DNA of 22,765 nucleotides from an uncultured Haemophilus sp. (GCF_937976265.1 NZ_CALJRX010000037.1:1-22765); one strand, 5' to 3'. Positions 7,221 through 15,219 are shown, counted from the stretch's first letter. The notes: generated by a model from the letters alone, not told the origin. Made by a program: numbers and translations.

Positions 7221-8129
7221 TTATTTTGTCACTGCACGATCAAGCTCTTGTGCGATGATTTCCATGCTTTCTAAACCACCAAACGCAAGATACCAATTCG
7301 CTGGATCAAGATACACAATATGTCCATTTTTATACGCTTTGGTTTGTTTGATGATATCATTATCCAATACTTTTTGTGCGTTGTTAGCTTTTTCTGTAAT
7401 GGCCGCTGTACGATCCACTACGAGTAAAAAGTCTGGATTTTTTTCTAAGATATATTCAAAACCAACGCTTTGTCCATGCGTAGAGGATTTGATGCTGTCA
7501 TCAATCGGTTTAAAACCAAATTTTTGATACACCATGCCATAACGAGAACCATCACCAAAGGCACTGATTTTACTTTCATTGACGAGTACCAATAAGGCTG
7601 TTTTGTCTTTCGCATCTTTTGCGACTTGTTCAACCTTACTCTCCAACGCTGAAAGCTTTTCTTTCGCGATATTTTCTTTACCAAAGATCTGACCAAGTGC
7701 GGTCACATTTTGTTGAAAACTCGGGTAGTAATTCGTGTAGTCATTTTCAACATTAAATACTGGTGCGATTTCTTTAAATTTGTCGATCATTTTTTCTTGA
7801 CGTTTAGACGCAATGATCAAATCCGGATTAAGTTCGTTAATTTGCTCCAATGATTGCTCTTTCAAATCGCCGACATTTTTATATTTTTTGTCTGCAAATT
7901 CTGAAAGATAGTTTGGAATTTTTCCGCTTTGTGGGAAGCCCACAATTTTATCTTGCACACCTAATGCACGAAGCGTATCAGCTGCACCAAAATCGAGAAC
8001 CACCACACGTTGTGGATTTTGTGGCACGACTTGTTTTCCAGCGGCATTTTCAACGGTAATATCCGCAGCTTGTGCAATACCGGTAAATGCAAAGAGTGAA
8101 AGCGCTAAAGTTGATAATGTTTTTTTCAT
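7221..8129 (-). CDS. Periplasmic ferric-siderophore-binding protein (CeuE/YclQ/FatB type)
   Basis: Captures an iron-siderophore complex in the periplasm and delivers it to the permease. A type I signal peptide (MKKTLSTLALSLFAFTGIAQA, cleavage about AQA|AD) is present and there is no lipobox, as expected for a soluble Gram-negative protein. The mature part is a class III (helical-backbone) binding protein of 302 aa in total. Three arginines (R110, R196, R240) and the pair H218 and Y280 sit at spacings matching, from memory, the ligand residues of Campylobacter CeuE, which binds tetradentate catecholates such as azotochelin-like or hydrolysed enterobactin. An AAGGAA ribosome site precedes the ATG. 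It is the last gene of the operon, 14 bp after the ATPase. A perfect uptake signal lies inside (7695-7703). The substrate is inferred, not shown. Confidence 0.9.
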   Translation of the reverse strand: MKKTLSTLALSLFAFTGIAQAADITVENAAGKQVVPQNPQRVVVLDFGAADTLRALGVQDKIVGFPQSGKIPNYLSEFADKKYKNVGDLKEQSLEQINELNPDLIIASKRQEKMIDKFKEIAPVFNVENDYTNYYPSFQQNVTALGQIFGKENIAKEKLSALESKVEQVAKDAKDKTALLVLVNESKISAFGDGSRYGMVYQKFGFKPIDDSIKSSTHGQSVGFEYILEKNPDFLLVVDRTAAITEKANNAQKVLDNDIIKQTKAYKNGHIVYLDPANWYLAFGGLESMEIIAQELDRAVTK

Positions 8130-8143
8130 GAAGATTTCCTTAT

Positions 8144-8905
8144 TTATCTAAAATAAACGGCAATTTTATGGTCGTCGATATCCTGAATCGGAATCGTCAT
8201 ATCATAAATATCTTGTAATACGGTTGATTGCATAATGTGGTTAACTTCACCTTGTTGGACTAATTTTCCATTTTTCATGGCAACAATGTAGTCAGAATAA
8301 CAAGAGGCGAAATTAATATCATGAATCACAATCACCACGGTTTTGTTGAGTTCTGTCGCTAATTTACGCAAAACTTGCATGATCTGCACAGAATGTTTCA
8401 TATCCAGATTATTTAATGGTTCATCCAACAAAATATAATCGGTATCTTGTGCCAGTGTCATCGCAATATAAGCACGTTGTCGCTGCCCACCACTTAAACT
8501 ATCGATATATTGATGACGAATATCATCTAAATTCATATAGGCAATGGCATTATCAATAAAAGTGCGGTCAGTTTGAGTTAAGTTTCCTTTGCAATAAGGA
8601 AAACGCCCAAAAGCGACTAAATCTTCAATGGTTAGACGCAAATTAATGTTGTTAGTTTGCTTTAAAATCGCAAGCTGTTTCGCAATATCACTGCTTTTTT
8701 TGCGATTGAGCAATTCACCATTGAGATAGATCTCACCGCTATCAGCGTTTAACAAACGGCTCATAATAGACAGCACTGTACTCTTCCCTGCACCATTTGG
8801 CCCGATAAAAGACGTAATTTTCCCCGTAGGAATGGTGAGAGATACATTATCCACCACCTTTTTGCTTCCGTAACTTTTAGTAATATTGCGAATTTCTATT
8901 GTCAT
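8144..8905 (-). CDS. Ferric-siderophore ABC transporter, ATP-binding protein
   Basis: Cytoplasmic ATPase subunit (CeuD/YclP/FepC type, 253 aa) powering import through the two membrane subunits encoded upstream. It shows Walker A GPNGAGKST (35-43), Q-loop Gln83, signature LSGGQRQR (137-144), Walker B YILLDEP (157-163) and switch His195. The start codon overlaps the stop of the preceding permease as ATGA, indicating translational coupling. An uptake signal is embedded at 8560-8568. Confidence 0.93.
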   Translation of the reverse strand: MTIEIRNITKSYGSKKVVDNVSLTIPTGKITSFIGPNGAGKSTVLSIMSRLLNADSGEIYLNGELLNRKKSSDIAKQLAILKQTNNINLRLTIEDLVAFGRFPYCKGNLTQTDRTFIDNAIAYMNLDDIRHQYIDSLSGGQRQRAYIAMTLAQDTDYILLDEPLNNLDMKHSVQIMQVLRKLATELNKTVVIVIHDINFASCYSDYIVAMKNGKLVQQGEVNHIMQSTVLQDIYDMTIPIQDIDDHKIAVYFR

Positions 8906-9855
8906 TTTTTGTTTGCTCTTAATAACAAATAAATAAAGTACACGCCACCGACAAAATTAACGATGATGCTTAATGTCGTGCGGAACGTAAAAATATGGGT
9001 CACTAATAATTGCCCTAAAACCAAGGTAATGATGGAAATTAACATCGCAGCAGGAATGAGTACCTTGTGACGATAATCACGAACAAATTCAAAGGTCACG
9101 TTCATCACTAATAACCCAAGGAACGTAAGTGGGCCAACAAGTGCGGTCGACACTGACGTTAAAATTGCCACGAGAATTAATAGGACTTTTAAGGTCTTTT
9201 GATAATCGATCCCTAAGTTAATGGCATTTTCTCGCCCTAATGCCAACACATCAAAGCAATGCCAATATTTCAAACTGAAAACAATCGTCGCCACTAAAAT
9301 GGCTAATGCGACCCACAAGATTTGTGTATTGATTCGGTTGAAACTTGCAAAGCCAATATCTTGAGCGATCTGGAATTCATTTGGGTCAATCAACACTTCC
9401 ATAAACGTCGTTAAGCTACCAAAGAAGGTGCCGAAAATAATCCCGACAAGCAACAAGAAGAAAATATTTTGGTTCTCTTTCTTAAACAGGAAGTGATAAA
9501 GCACTAATGAAAACGCCATCATTAATCCCGTACACAAGACAAACAATACAATAGAATTCATTGAAAGCAATGTGCTTGAACCGAAAAGGAAAATAATCGT
9601 CGTTTGAATCAGCAAATACAGCGAATCTAAACCTAAAATACTCGGTGTGAGAATTCGGTTATTCACAACCGTTTGGAAAATCATCGTAGCAAGTGCAATT
9701 GCCGCACCGGTAATCACAATCGCAATTAAGGATAAGGCACGATTTTCCAAGGCATATTGCCAACGGTTCGGTAAGTTGTAGCCTAAATAAAGTGCAAGAG
9801 AAACAATGGCTAACAACGACAATACCATCAGTTGAGAAGAAGATTTCTTAGCCAT
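8902..9855 (-). CDS. Ferric-siderophore ABC transporter, permease (CeuC/YclO type)
   Basis: One of two FecCD-family inner-membrane subunits, 317 aa, highly hydrophobic with about nine to ten predicted helices. It starts with LMVLSLLAIVSLALYLGY and later carries the typical coupling segment around GRENAINLGIDYQKTL and the LVGPLTFLGLLVMN motif shared by the family. It would pair with the product of the upstream gene to form a heterodimeric channel. It overlaps that gene by 8 nt and the ATPase gene by 4 nt. It contains a perfect uptake signal (9139-9147). Confidence 0.92.
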   Translation of the reverse strand: MAKKSSSQLMVLSLLAIVSLALYLGYNLPNRWQYALENRALSLIAIVITGAAIALATMIFQTVVNNRILTPSILGLDSLYLLIQTTIIFLFGSSTLLSMNSIVLFVLCTGLMMAFSLVLYHFLFKKENQNIFFLLLVGIIFGTFFGSLTTFMEVLIDPNEFQIAQDIGFASFNRINTQILWVALAILVATIVFSLKYWHCFDVLALGRENAINLGIDYQKTLKVLLILVAILTSVSTALVGPLTFLGLLVMNVTFEFVRDYRHKVLIPAAMLISIITLVLGQLLVTHIFTFRTTLSIIVNFVGGVYFIYLLLRANKK

Positions 9856-10801
9856 TTCTATACCGTTTTAATAATAAAAATAAGAAGATACCACTACCAA
9901 ATACGCCAACCACAGCATTAATGGAAATCTCATAAGGATAAATCACACTTCGACCTAAAATATCGCAGAATAAAACAAATACAGCACCTAGTAAGGCCGT
10001 ATGAGATAACACTTTCTTCAAGTTATCCCCCAAATAAAGCGTGACGATATTTGGAATGATTAACCCCAAGAAAGGGATCACGCCAACAGACACGATAATA
10101 ATCGAAGAGACGACCGCCACAATGAGCAATCCGAGATAAAGTACCTGGTTATAATTTAGACCTAGATTAACCGCAAAATCTTTCCCCATCCCGACAATAG
10201 AAAAACGATGCGCAAATAAATAAGCCACGATGAGTGTAGGAATACTGAAATACAATAATTCATAACGACCAGACATCACAAGCGAGAAATCCCCTTGTAG
10301 CCACCCGGATAAGTTTTGTAATAAATCTTCTTTGTAAGCAATAAAAGCGGTAATTGAACTGATGATATTACCGAACATGATCCCCACTAATGGCACAAAA
10401 ATCGTATCCTTGAATTTCAAACGGGACAGAATCGTCATAAATAACAATGTGCCAAGGAAAGACACGATGACCGCAATAGTGGTTTTTAACAACATCGAAG
10501 CCGTTGGGAAAAACAGCATTGCCATTAAAATCCCTAATCTTGCACTGTCCATTGTGCCCGCAGTGGTGGGAGAAACAAATCGGTTTCGGCTGAGTTGTTG
10601 CATCACTAAACCACAAATACTTAAGGATGCACCAGCAATCAAGATACTGATTAAACGAGGCACTCGACTAATTAAAAAGATCTGCCATTGATTACCTTCA
10701 AAATTCAGTAACCCTTGCAGATTAACAGTACTTACCCCGAGAAAAAGTGAAACAAAGGAAAGCACGATCAACAGAAAAATCAAATAACGTCGCTTAATCA
10801 T
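9848..10801 (-). CDS. Ferric-siderophore ABC transporter, permease (CeuB/YclN type)
   Basis: First gene of the import operon and the second FecCD-family permease. It has multiple membrane helices, the GKDFAVNLGLNYNQ coupling segment and the SVGVIPFLGLIIPNI family motif. I prefer the ATG at 10801 (MIKRRYLIFLL, 317 aa), giving the usual start just before helix 1. An in-frame ATG at 10840 would add 13 residues and place the Fur-like palindrome inside the gene. Neither start has a good ribosome site, so the choice is uncertain. Gene order permease-permease-ATPase-binding protein equals ceuBCDE of Campylobacter. Confidence 0.88.
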   Translation of the reverse strand: MIKRRYLIFLLIVLSFVSLFLGVSTVNLQGLLNFEGNQWQIFLISRVPRLISILIAGASLSICGLVMQQLSRNRFVSPTTAGTMDSARLGILMAMLFFPTASMLLKTTIAVIVSFLGTLLFMTILSRLKFKDTIFVPLVGIMFGNIISSITAFIAYKEDLLQNLSGWLQGDFSLVMSGRYELLYFSIPTLIVAYLFAHRFSIVGMGKDFAVNLGLNYNQVLYLGLLIVAVVSSIIIVSVGVIPFLGLIIPNIVTLYLGDNLKKVLSHTALLGAVFVLFCDILGRSVIYPYEISINAVVGVFGSGIFLFLLLKRYRNG

Positions 10802-10806
10802 AAAAA

Positions 10807-10821
10807 TGAGAATAATTCTAA
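10807..10821. promoter_or_regulatory. Fur-box-like palindrome before the siderophore operon
   Basis: TGAGAAT-A-ATTCTAA matches the Fur 7-1-7 model TGATAATNATTATCA at about 11 of 14 positions and contains a perfect AGAAT/ATTCT dyad. It sits immediately upstream of the preferred start codon of the first permease. Iron repression of such operons is the rule in related bacteria, but the match is imperfect. Confidence 0.45.
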
Positions 10822-10900
10822 AATGCAAAGAGAATAGCATATTGAGGAAAAAGAGAAAAGATAAGTGCGTTCAGTTTTCAGTTAATTTTTAGGCCTATAA

Positions 10901-10926
10901 AAATGCGGCCAAATTTGACCGCACTT
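10901..10926 (-). terminator. Terminator of mepM built from uptake-signal arms
   Basis: On the minus strand the arm 10926-10917 (a perfect uptake signal plus C) pairs with 10910-10901 over 10 bp, including two G-U pairs, around an AAATTT loop. It is followed by TTTATAG. It lies 6 nt after the mepM stop codon. Confidence 0.72.
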
Positions 10927-10932
10927 TATTCG

Positions 10933-12408
10933 CTATAATTTTAATATTCTTTCAACTTCTTTCGCTCGGACTAAGAATTGCTTACGCTCTGCCGTTGCCA
11001 TACCGCTGCTGGTACCCGGCAATTTCACCGTAAGCGGGTTCACCGCACGCTCATTAATATGAAACTCGTAGTGCAAGTGTGGACCGGTTGAAATACCCGT
11101 ATTCCCTGTTAATGCAATACGCTCCCCTTTCTTCACTTCTTGCCCTGCTCGAACTAAAGCACGACTTAAATGCATATACACCGTTTGATATTCACGACCA
11201 TGACGTATCACCACATAACGTCCTGCACCACCAGCCTGATAAGCCACTTTTTCCACCACACCATCAGCAGGCGCAATAACTGGTGTACCTGGTGAAACAG
11301 CAAAGTCTACCCCTTTATGTGGGCGAACTCGTCCCGTTACCGGATGGCGACGATTTGGGTTAAATGGTGACGAAATACGCGCTTGACGTTGCAATGGATA
11401 ACGCGCAAAGCCTTTACCTAAGGTTTCCCCTTGCTTATCGTAGTAACGACCATTCGCCGCTTGAATACCGTAATAACTCTTACCATCCGCTATAATGTGA
11501 ATGGCTTCAACGTTACCTTGACCGGTTAATTTATCACCTAAATACTCGCGAGACACTAAAATCGCAAACTTGGTGCCTTTACTGAGTTTTTGAAGGCTTA
11601 CTTGCCATTGTAATGCTGAGCTTAATTGGCTGATTTGACGACCATCCAAACCTAAATCACGTAAACTTGAAGCAAAGGATCCGTTAATCGTGCCTTTTAG
11701 CACCTCTTTCTTCCAAATACTTTTCTTCTCTAAGATTTGGCGTTTAAACTTGCCGTCTTCAGTGCGCTCATAAATGCGCTCTTCTTTTTCAGACACCAAC
11801 CAGTTTAAGTATTCCAACTGATCTTCTTTATCTAGAATCCAATAGAATTGCTGACCTGCACGCAGCGTTTTTAATTCAGGATACGCAGCAATCAAATCTT
11901 TCGCCGTATCATCTTCTAAACCTGAAAGCTCTAACACATCTTTTAATGAATCGCCACGTACTACGGTATGGCTAAATTGATCGGTAATACGTAATGCTTG
12001 ATCGGCCACATCTAAAATACCACTCAGTGCATCTTGAGCATCTTTTGGCAAATCAGTTAGTTCATCAAACTGTGGTTTAATTTCATCGACTTCATCATCT
12101 TTGGCTTGAAGTTCATCATCATAAGAGGTCGCATCTTCCGTATTCGCATTCTGCTTAGTTTCAGGATGTTCGACTGCTTGAGTTTGTTGCTTGTCTGATT
12201 CTGTTTTTTCAGGTGTAAGAGATTGATATTGAACGTTATCCACCATCTCTGGCTCAAGATTACTTTGCAGAGAAGGATCATAATCAGCGGTATCTTTAAA
12301 GGCGAGGAAAATGCCCGTTAAAATAAGCAAAAGTGCGGCAAAAAAAATCGCCGCTTTTATGCGGGATTTTCTTTTCCGTCGATCTCTAGCTAATTTAACG
12401 TGTTGCAA
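10933..12408 (-). CDS. mepM: Murein DD-endopeptidase MepM family (M23 metallopeptidase)
   Basis: Hydrolyses peptide cross-links so that new peptidoglycan can be inserted. It has a cytoplasmic basic N-terminus (RDRRKRKSR), one membrane anchor (~18-37), an acidic/Gln linker (~40-130), an OapA/LysM-like domain (~145-190: HTVVRGDSLKDVLE), and a C-terminal LytM domain. The zinc ligands and catalytic residues are visible: H364 and D368 in RPHKGVDFA, H413 in YMHLS, and H444/H446 in GPHLHYEF. At 491 aa it is somewhat longer than E. coli MepM (440). The start is TTG at 12408 with AAAGG 8 nt upstream. An in-frame stop lies upstream with no ATG or GTG in between, and the next Met is past the anchor. It is divergent from znuC, as in E. 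coli, and ends in its own terminator. Confidence 0.92.
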   Translation of the reverse strand: MQHVKLARDRRKRKSRIKAAIFFAALLLILTGIFLAFKDTADYDPSLQSNLEPEMVDNVQYQSLTPEKTESDKQQTQAVEHPETKQNANTEDATSYDDELQAKDDEVDEIKPQFDELTDLPKDAQDALSGILDVADQALRITDQFSHTVVRGDSLKDVLELSGLEDDTAKDLIAAYPELKTLRAGQQFYWILDKEDQLEYLNWLVSEKEERIYERTEDGKFKRQILEKKSIWKKEVLKGTINGSFASSLRDLGLDGRQISQLSSALQWQVSLQKLSKGTKFAILVSREYLGDKLTGQGNVEAIHIIADGKSYYGIQAANGRYYDKQGETLGKGFARYPLQRQARISSPFNPNRRHPVTGRVRPHKGVDFAVSPGTPVIAPADGVVEKVAYQAGGAGRYVVIRHGREYQTVYMHLSRALVRAGQEVKKGERIALTGNTGISTGPHLHYEFHINERAVNPLTVKLPGTSSGMATAERKQFLVRAKEVERILKL

Positions 12409-12420
12409 AATAGATACCTT

Positions 12421-12480
12421 TAAAATGAATAAAAAGCTTTTCGCTCTTCAGACTACAAACTCTAAAAAAAATTCATTTTA
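12421..12480 (-). promoter_or_regulatory. Possible structured leader of mepM
   Basis: The 10-bp arms 12421-12430 and 12471-12480 are perfect inverted repeats 40 nt apart. The inner 3' arm directly abuts the AAAGG ribosome site of mepM. The 5' arm contains an ATG with AGGA 4 nt upstream, opening a four-codon frame (M-N-F-F-stop) that spans a run of eight T. A TTGACA at 12495-12490 could be the -35 box. The function is unknown, and the pairing may be only a by-product of AT-richness. Confidence 0.3.
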
Positions 12481-12499
12481 TCCTGAAAATGTCAAATCT

Positions 12500-12520
12500 T
12501 ATGCCTAAATATTAGGCATA
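12500..12520. promoter_or_regulatory. Dyad-symmetric operator candidate between mepM and znuC
   Basis: TATGCCTAA-ATA-TTAGGCATA has perfect 9-bp arms around a 3-bp centre. It lies 12 bp upstream of the proposed znuC -35 and 5 bp upstream of a TTGACA facing mepM, which is where a dimeric regulator could control both genes. A zinc regulator (Zur) would make sense for znuC, but the sequence does not resemble the E. coli Zur box, so I leave the binding protein open. Confidence 0.55.
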
Positions 12521-12531
12521 GTCGGAATTTC

Positions 12532-12560
12532 TTGAGAAAAACAAGGAAATGAGCTATTTT
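12532..12560 (+). promoter_or_regulatory. Promoter of znuCB
   Basis: -35 TTGAGA (12532-12537) and -10 TATTTT (12555-12560) have a 17-bp spacer. The predicted start near 12567 leaves about 20 nt before the znuC ATG, room for the AAAGGGGGG ribosome site (12575-12583). Confidence 0.6.
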
Positions 12561-12586
12561 AGTGAGCCATTTTTAAAGGGGGGATT

Positions 12587-13381
12587 ATGCAGATTCACGC
12601 CATTCAACCAGCCCAACCAACACCATTAATTACACTGAAAAATATCAATGTGGTCTTTGAACAAAAGACGGCATTGCGGGATATTAACCTCAGCATTTAT
12701 CCTAATTCAATTATCACCATTGTAGGCCCAAATGGTGGAGGGAAATCGACCCTCTTAAAAACCTTATTAAAGTTACAAACGCCGACATCTGGTGAGGTGA
12801 TTTATAGCGCTAATGTCAGAATTGGCTATGTCCCACAAAAAATTCACCTTGATCACAGTTTACCAATGACGGTTGAGCGTTTTCTTGCACTCAAAAAAGG
12901 GGTTAAAACACAAGAAATATCAACCGCACTTGAGCAACTTTCTATTACGCATCTGAGAAAAAATAATATGCAAAAACTCTCTGGTGGCGAGATGCAACGT
13001 GTATTGTTGGCTCGTGCGATTTTGAATAAACCTAATTTACTGGTGCTAGATGAACCCACTCAAGGGGTGGACATTAACGGACAAGCTGAACTTTATCAGC
13101 TAATTCATCGTACTCAACAAACCTTAAATTGTGCAGTTTTAATGGTTTCCCATGATTTGCATATCGTGATGGCGGACAGTAAAGAAGTGTTGTGCATCAA
13201 TCAACATATTTGCTGTGCCGGCACACCTGAAAGTTTATCAAATGATCCCACATTTATGCGTCTTTGGGGCAATCAAATCTCACAAAATGTGGGCTTTTAT
13301 ACGCACCATCATAATCACCATCATAATATGCATGGTGATGTTTGTAGTTGCAGTGCCAATCCATCAGAATGCCAACAATAA
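12587..13381 (+). CDS. znuC: Zinc ABC transporter ATP-binding protein ZnuC
   Basis: ATPase of the high-affinity zinc importer ZnuABC. It has Walker A GPNGGGKST (47-55), Q-loop Gln84, signature LSGGEMQR (131-138), Walker B LLVLDEP (151-157) and switch His189. The 264-aa chain ends in a His/Cys-rich tail (H240-H249 with seven histidines, then C253, C255, C262) that could bind zinc. The divergent mepM neighbour and the following znuB support ZnuC over other metal ATPases. The substrate-binding gene znuA is not in the window. An uptake signal is present at 12923-12931. Confidence 0.94.
   Translation: MQIHAIQPAQPTPLITLKNINVVFEQKTALRDINLSIYPNSIITIVGPNGGGKSTLLKTLLKLQTPTSGEVIYSANVRIGYVPQKIHLDHSLPMTVERFLALKKGVKTQEISTALEQLSITHLRKNNMQKLSGGEMQRVLLARAILNKPNLLVLDEPTQGVDINGQAELYQLIHRTQQTLNCAVLMVSHDLHIVMADSKEVLCINQHICCAGTPESLSNDPTFMRLWGNQISQNVGFYTHHHNHHHNMHGDVCSCSANPSECQQ
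13304..13327 (+). repeat. Two tandem 12-bp repeats coding for HHHN-HHHN in znuC
   Basis: CACCATCATAAT occurs twice in direct tandem (13304-13315 and 13316-13327). Each copy adds His-His-His-Asn to the ZnuC tail. Copy number could vary between strains without shifting the frame. Confidence 0.9.
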
Positions 13382-13390
13382 GGAAAAATC

Positions 13391-14176
13391 ATGTTTGAGA
13401 TTTTATTTCCCGCCTTGCTTACGGGCTTACTGCTTTCCTTAATTACCGCCCCTCTCGGTGCTTTTGTGGTGTGGCGTAAAATGGCTTATTTTGGTGATAC
13501 CCTTTCCCACTCTGCCTTGCTTGGTGTGGCGTTAGGAATTTTCCTACAAATTAATCCTTATGTTGCCATTGTCATTTTGACGATTATTCTCGCCGTATTA
13601 ATGGTATGGCTTGAAAGTAATACACAATTTTCAGTAGATACCCTTTTAGGGATTATCGCTCACAGTTGTCTTTCCCTTGGGGTTGTCACCGTTGGGTTAC
13701 TTAAAAACGTCCGCGTAGATTTAATGAGTTATCTTTTTGGGGATTTGCTTGCCATTAATTTTAACGACTTACCTTACATTGGTGCAGGTGTTGTCATTGT
13801 ATTAGGCACACTGCTTTACTTCTGGCAAGCCTTACTCTCCACCACCGTTTCGCCTGAACTGGCTCAAGTGGAAGGCATTAACATTAAAAAAATGCGATTT
13901 ATTTTAATGATTTTGACCGCACTTACCATTGCCTTAAGTATGAAGTTTGTTGGGGCCCTGATTATTACATCGCTCTTAATTATTCCAGCCGCAACAGCAA
14001 GACGTTTTGCCAAAACACCTGAACAAATGGTGTTTATTGCGATTTTAATCAGTATGCTTTCCGTCGTTGGCGGGTTATTCCTTTCCGCCTTTTATGATAC
14101 CGCTGCGGGGCCTTCTGTCGTGATTTGTTCCGCATTTTTGTTTTTGTTATCATTACTAAAAAAGGAATATTTATAA
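13391..14176 (+). CDS. znuB: Zinc ABC transporter permease ZnuB
   Basis: Inner-membrane subunit of the zinc importer (ABC-3 family, 261 aa, about seven to eight helices). Typical family segments are visible: LITAPLGAFVVWRKMAYFGD near the start, DTLSHSALLGVALG, and VEGINIKKMRF followed by the KFVGALIITSLLIIPAATAR coupling region. It starts 9 bp after znuC with an AAGGA site, so the two form one operon. An uptake signal is embedded at 13916-13924. It depends on ZnuA encoded elsewhere. Confidence 0.93.
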   Translation: MFEILFPALLTGLLLSLITAPLGAFVVWRKMAYFGDTLSHSALLGVALGIFLQINPYVAIVILTIILAVLMVWLESNTQFSVDTLLGIIAHSCLSLGVVTVGLLKNVRVDLMSYLFGDLLAINFNDLPYIGAGVVIVLGTLLYFWQALLSTTVSPELAQVEGINIKKMRFILMILTALTIALSMKFVGALIITSLLIIPAATARRFAKTPEQMVFIAILISMLSVVGGLFLSAFYDTAAGPSVVICSAFLFLLSLLKKEYL

Positions 14177-14263
14177 TCCGCTCCAACCAGTGAAAACCAT
14201 TTGCACCGCACCTTAAATCTTGATAAAGTGCGGGCAACTTTTGACGATATTTTAGGATAAGAA

Positions 14264-15211
14264 ATGAGCCAAGAATATTTAGATTTTGAATTACCTATTG
14301 CTGAACTTGAAGCCAAAATTGAAGCGCTACGTTCAGCATCTGATGACAAAATTGATTTACACGATGAAATTAAACGCTTACAAAAGAAAAGCGATGAATT
14401 AACCAAAAAAACCTTTGCAAATCTTGATGCATGGCAGGTTTCTCGTATGGCACGTCACCCAAATCGTCCATACACTCTTGATTATATCGAACATATTTTT
14501 ACTGATTTCCAAGAACTTGCAGGCGATCGTGCCTTTGCAGATGATAAAGCAATCGTAGGTGGGCTCGCTCGTTTAGATGGTCGTGCAGTGATGGTTATCG
14601 GTCATCAAAAAGGTCGTACAGTAAAAGACAAAGTAACTCGTAACTTTGGTATGCCTGCTCCAGAAGGTTATCGTAAAGCATTACGTTTAATGCAAATGGC
14701 TGAGCGTTTTAACTTACCTATCATTACCTTTATCGACACGCCAGGGGCTTACCCGGGCATCGGTGCGGAAGAACGCGGTCAATCTGAAGCGATTGCTCGT
14801 AACTTACGTGAAATGTCTACCTTAAAAGTACCTGTTATCTGTACGGTAATCGGTGAAGGCGGTTCCGGTGGTGCATTAGCTATTGGTGTGGGTGACAAAG
14901 TGAATATGTTGCAATATTCAACTTATTCCGTTATTTCACCAGAAGGCTGTGCTTCTATCTTATGGAAAAGCGCAGAAAAAGCCTCTACCGCAGCAGAAGT
15001 GATGGGCTTAACCGCAACTCGTTTAAAAGAGCTAGGTTTAATTGATAATATCGTTCCAGAGCCATTAGGTGGTGCACATCGTAATTATCATGAAATGGCA
15101 CGTAATTTAAAACAATGCCTTGTTGAAGAATTAAACGAACTCGATACCTTCGACAAAGAGGGTTTATTAGAAAGACGTTACGAACGTTTAATGTCTTACG
15201 GTTATTGTTAA
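14264..15211 (+). CDS. accA: Acetyl-CoA carboxylase carboxyltransferase subunit alpha
   Basis: With AccD it transfers the carboxyl group from biotin-AccB to acetyl-CoA, making malonyl-CoA for fatty-acid synthesis in the cytoplasm. At 315 aa it is collinear with E. coli AccA (319). It has an N-terminal helical segment (~10-60), then the crotonase-like domain with GDRAFADDKAIVGG, FIDTPGAYPGIGAEERGQSE and GEGGSGGALAIGVGD. An AGGATAAG ribosome site precedes the ATG. It is 87 bp from znuB and has its own terminator, so it probably forms a separate unit or reads through from znuCB. Confidence 0.97.
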   Translation: MSQEYLDFELPIAELEAKIEALRSASDDKIDLHDEIKRLQKKSDELTKKTFANLDAWQVSRMARHPNRPYTLDYIEHIFTDFQELAGDRAFADDKAIVGGLARLDGRAVMVIGHQKGRTVKDKVTRNFGMPAPEGYRKALRLMQMAERFNLPIITFIDTPGAYPGIGAEERGQSEAIARNLREMSTLKVPVICTVIGEGGSGGALAIGVGDKVNMLQYSTYSVISPEGCASILWKSAEKASTAAEVMGLTATRLKELGLIDNIVPEPLGGAHRNYHEMARNLKQCLVEELNELDTFDKEGLLERRYERLMSYGYC

Positions 15212-15219
15212 TAATGTAT

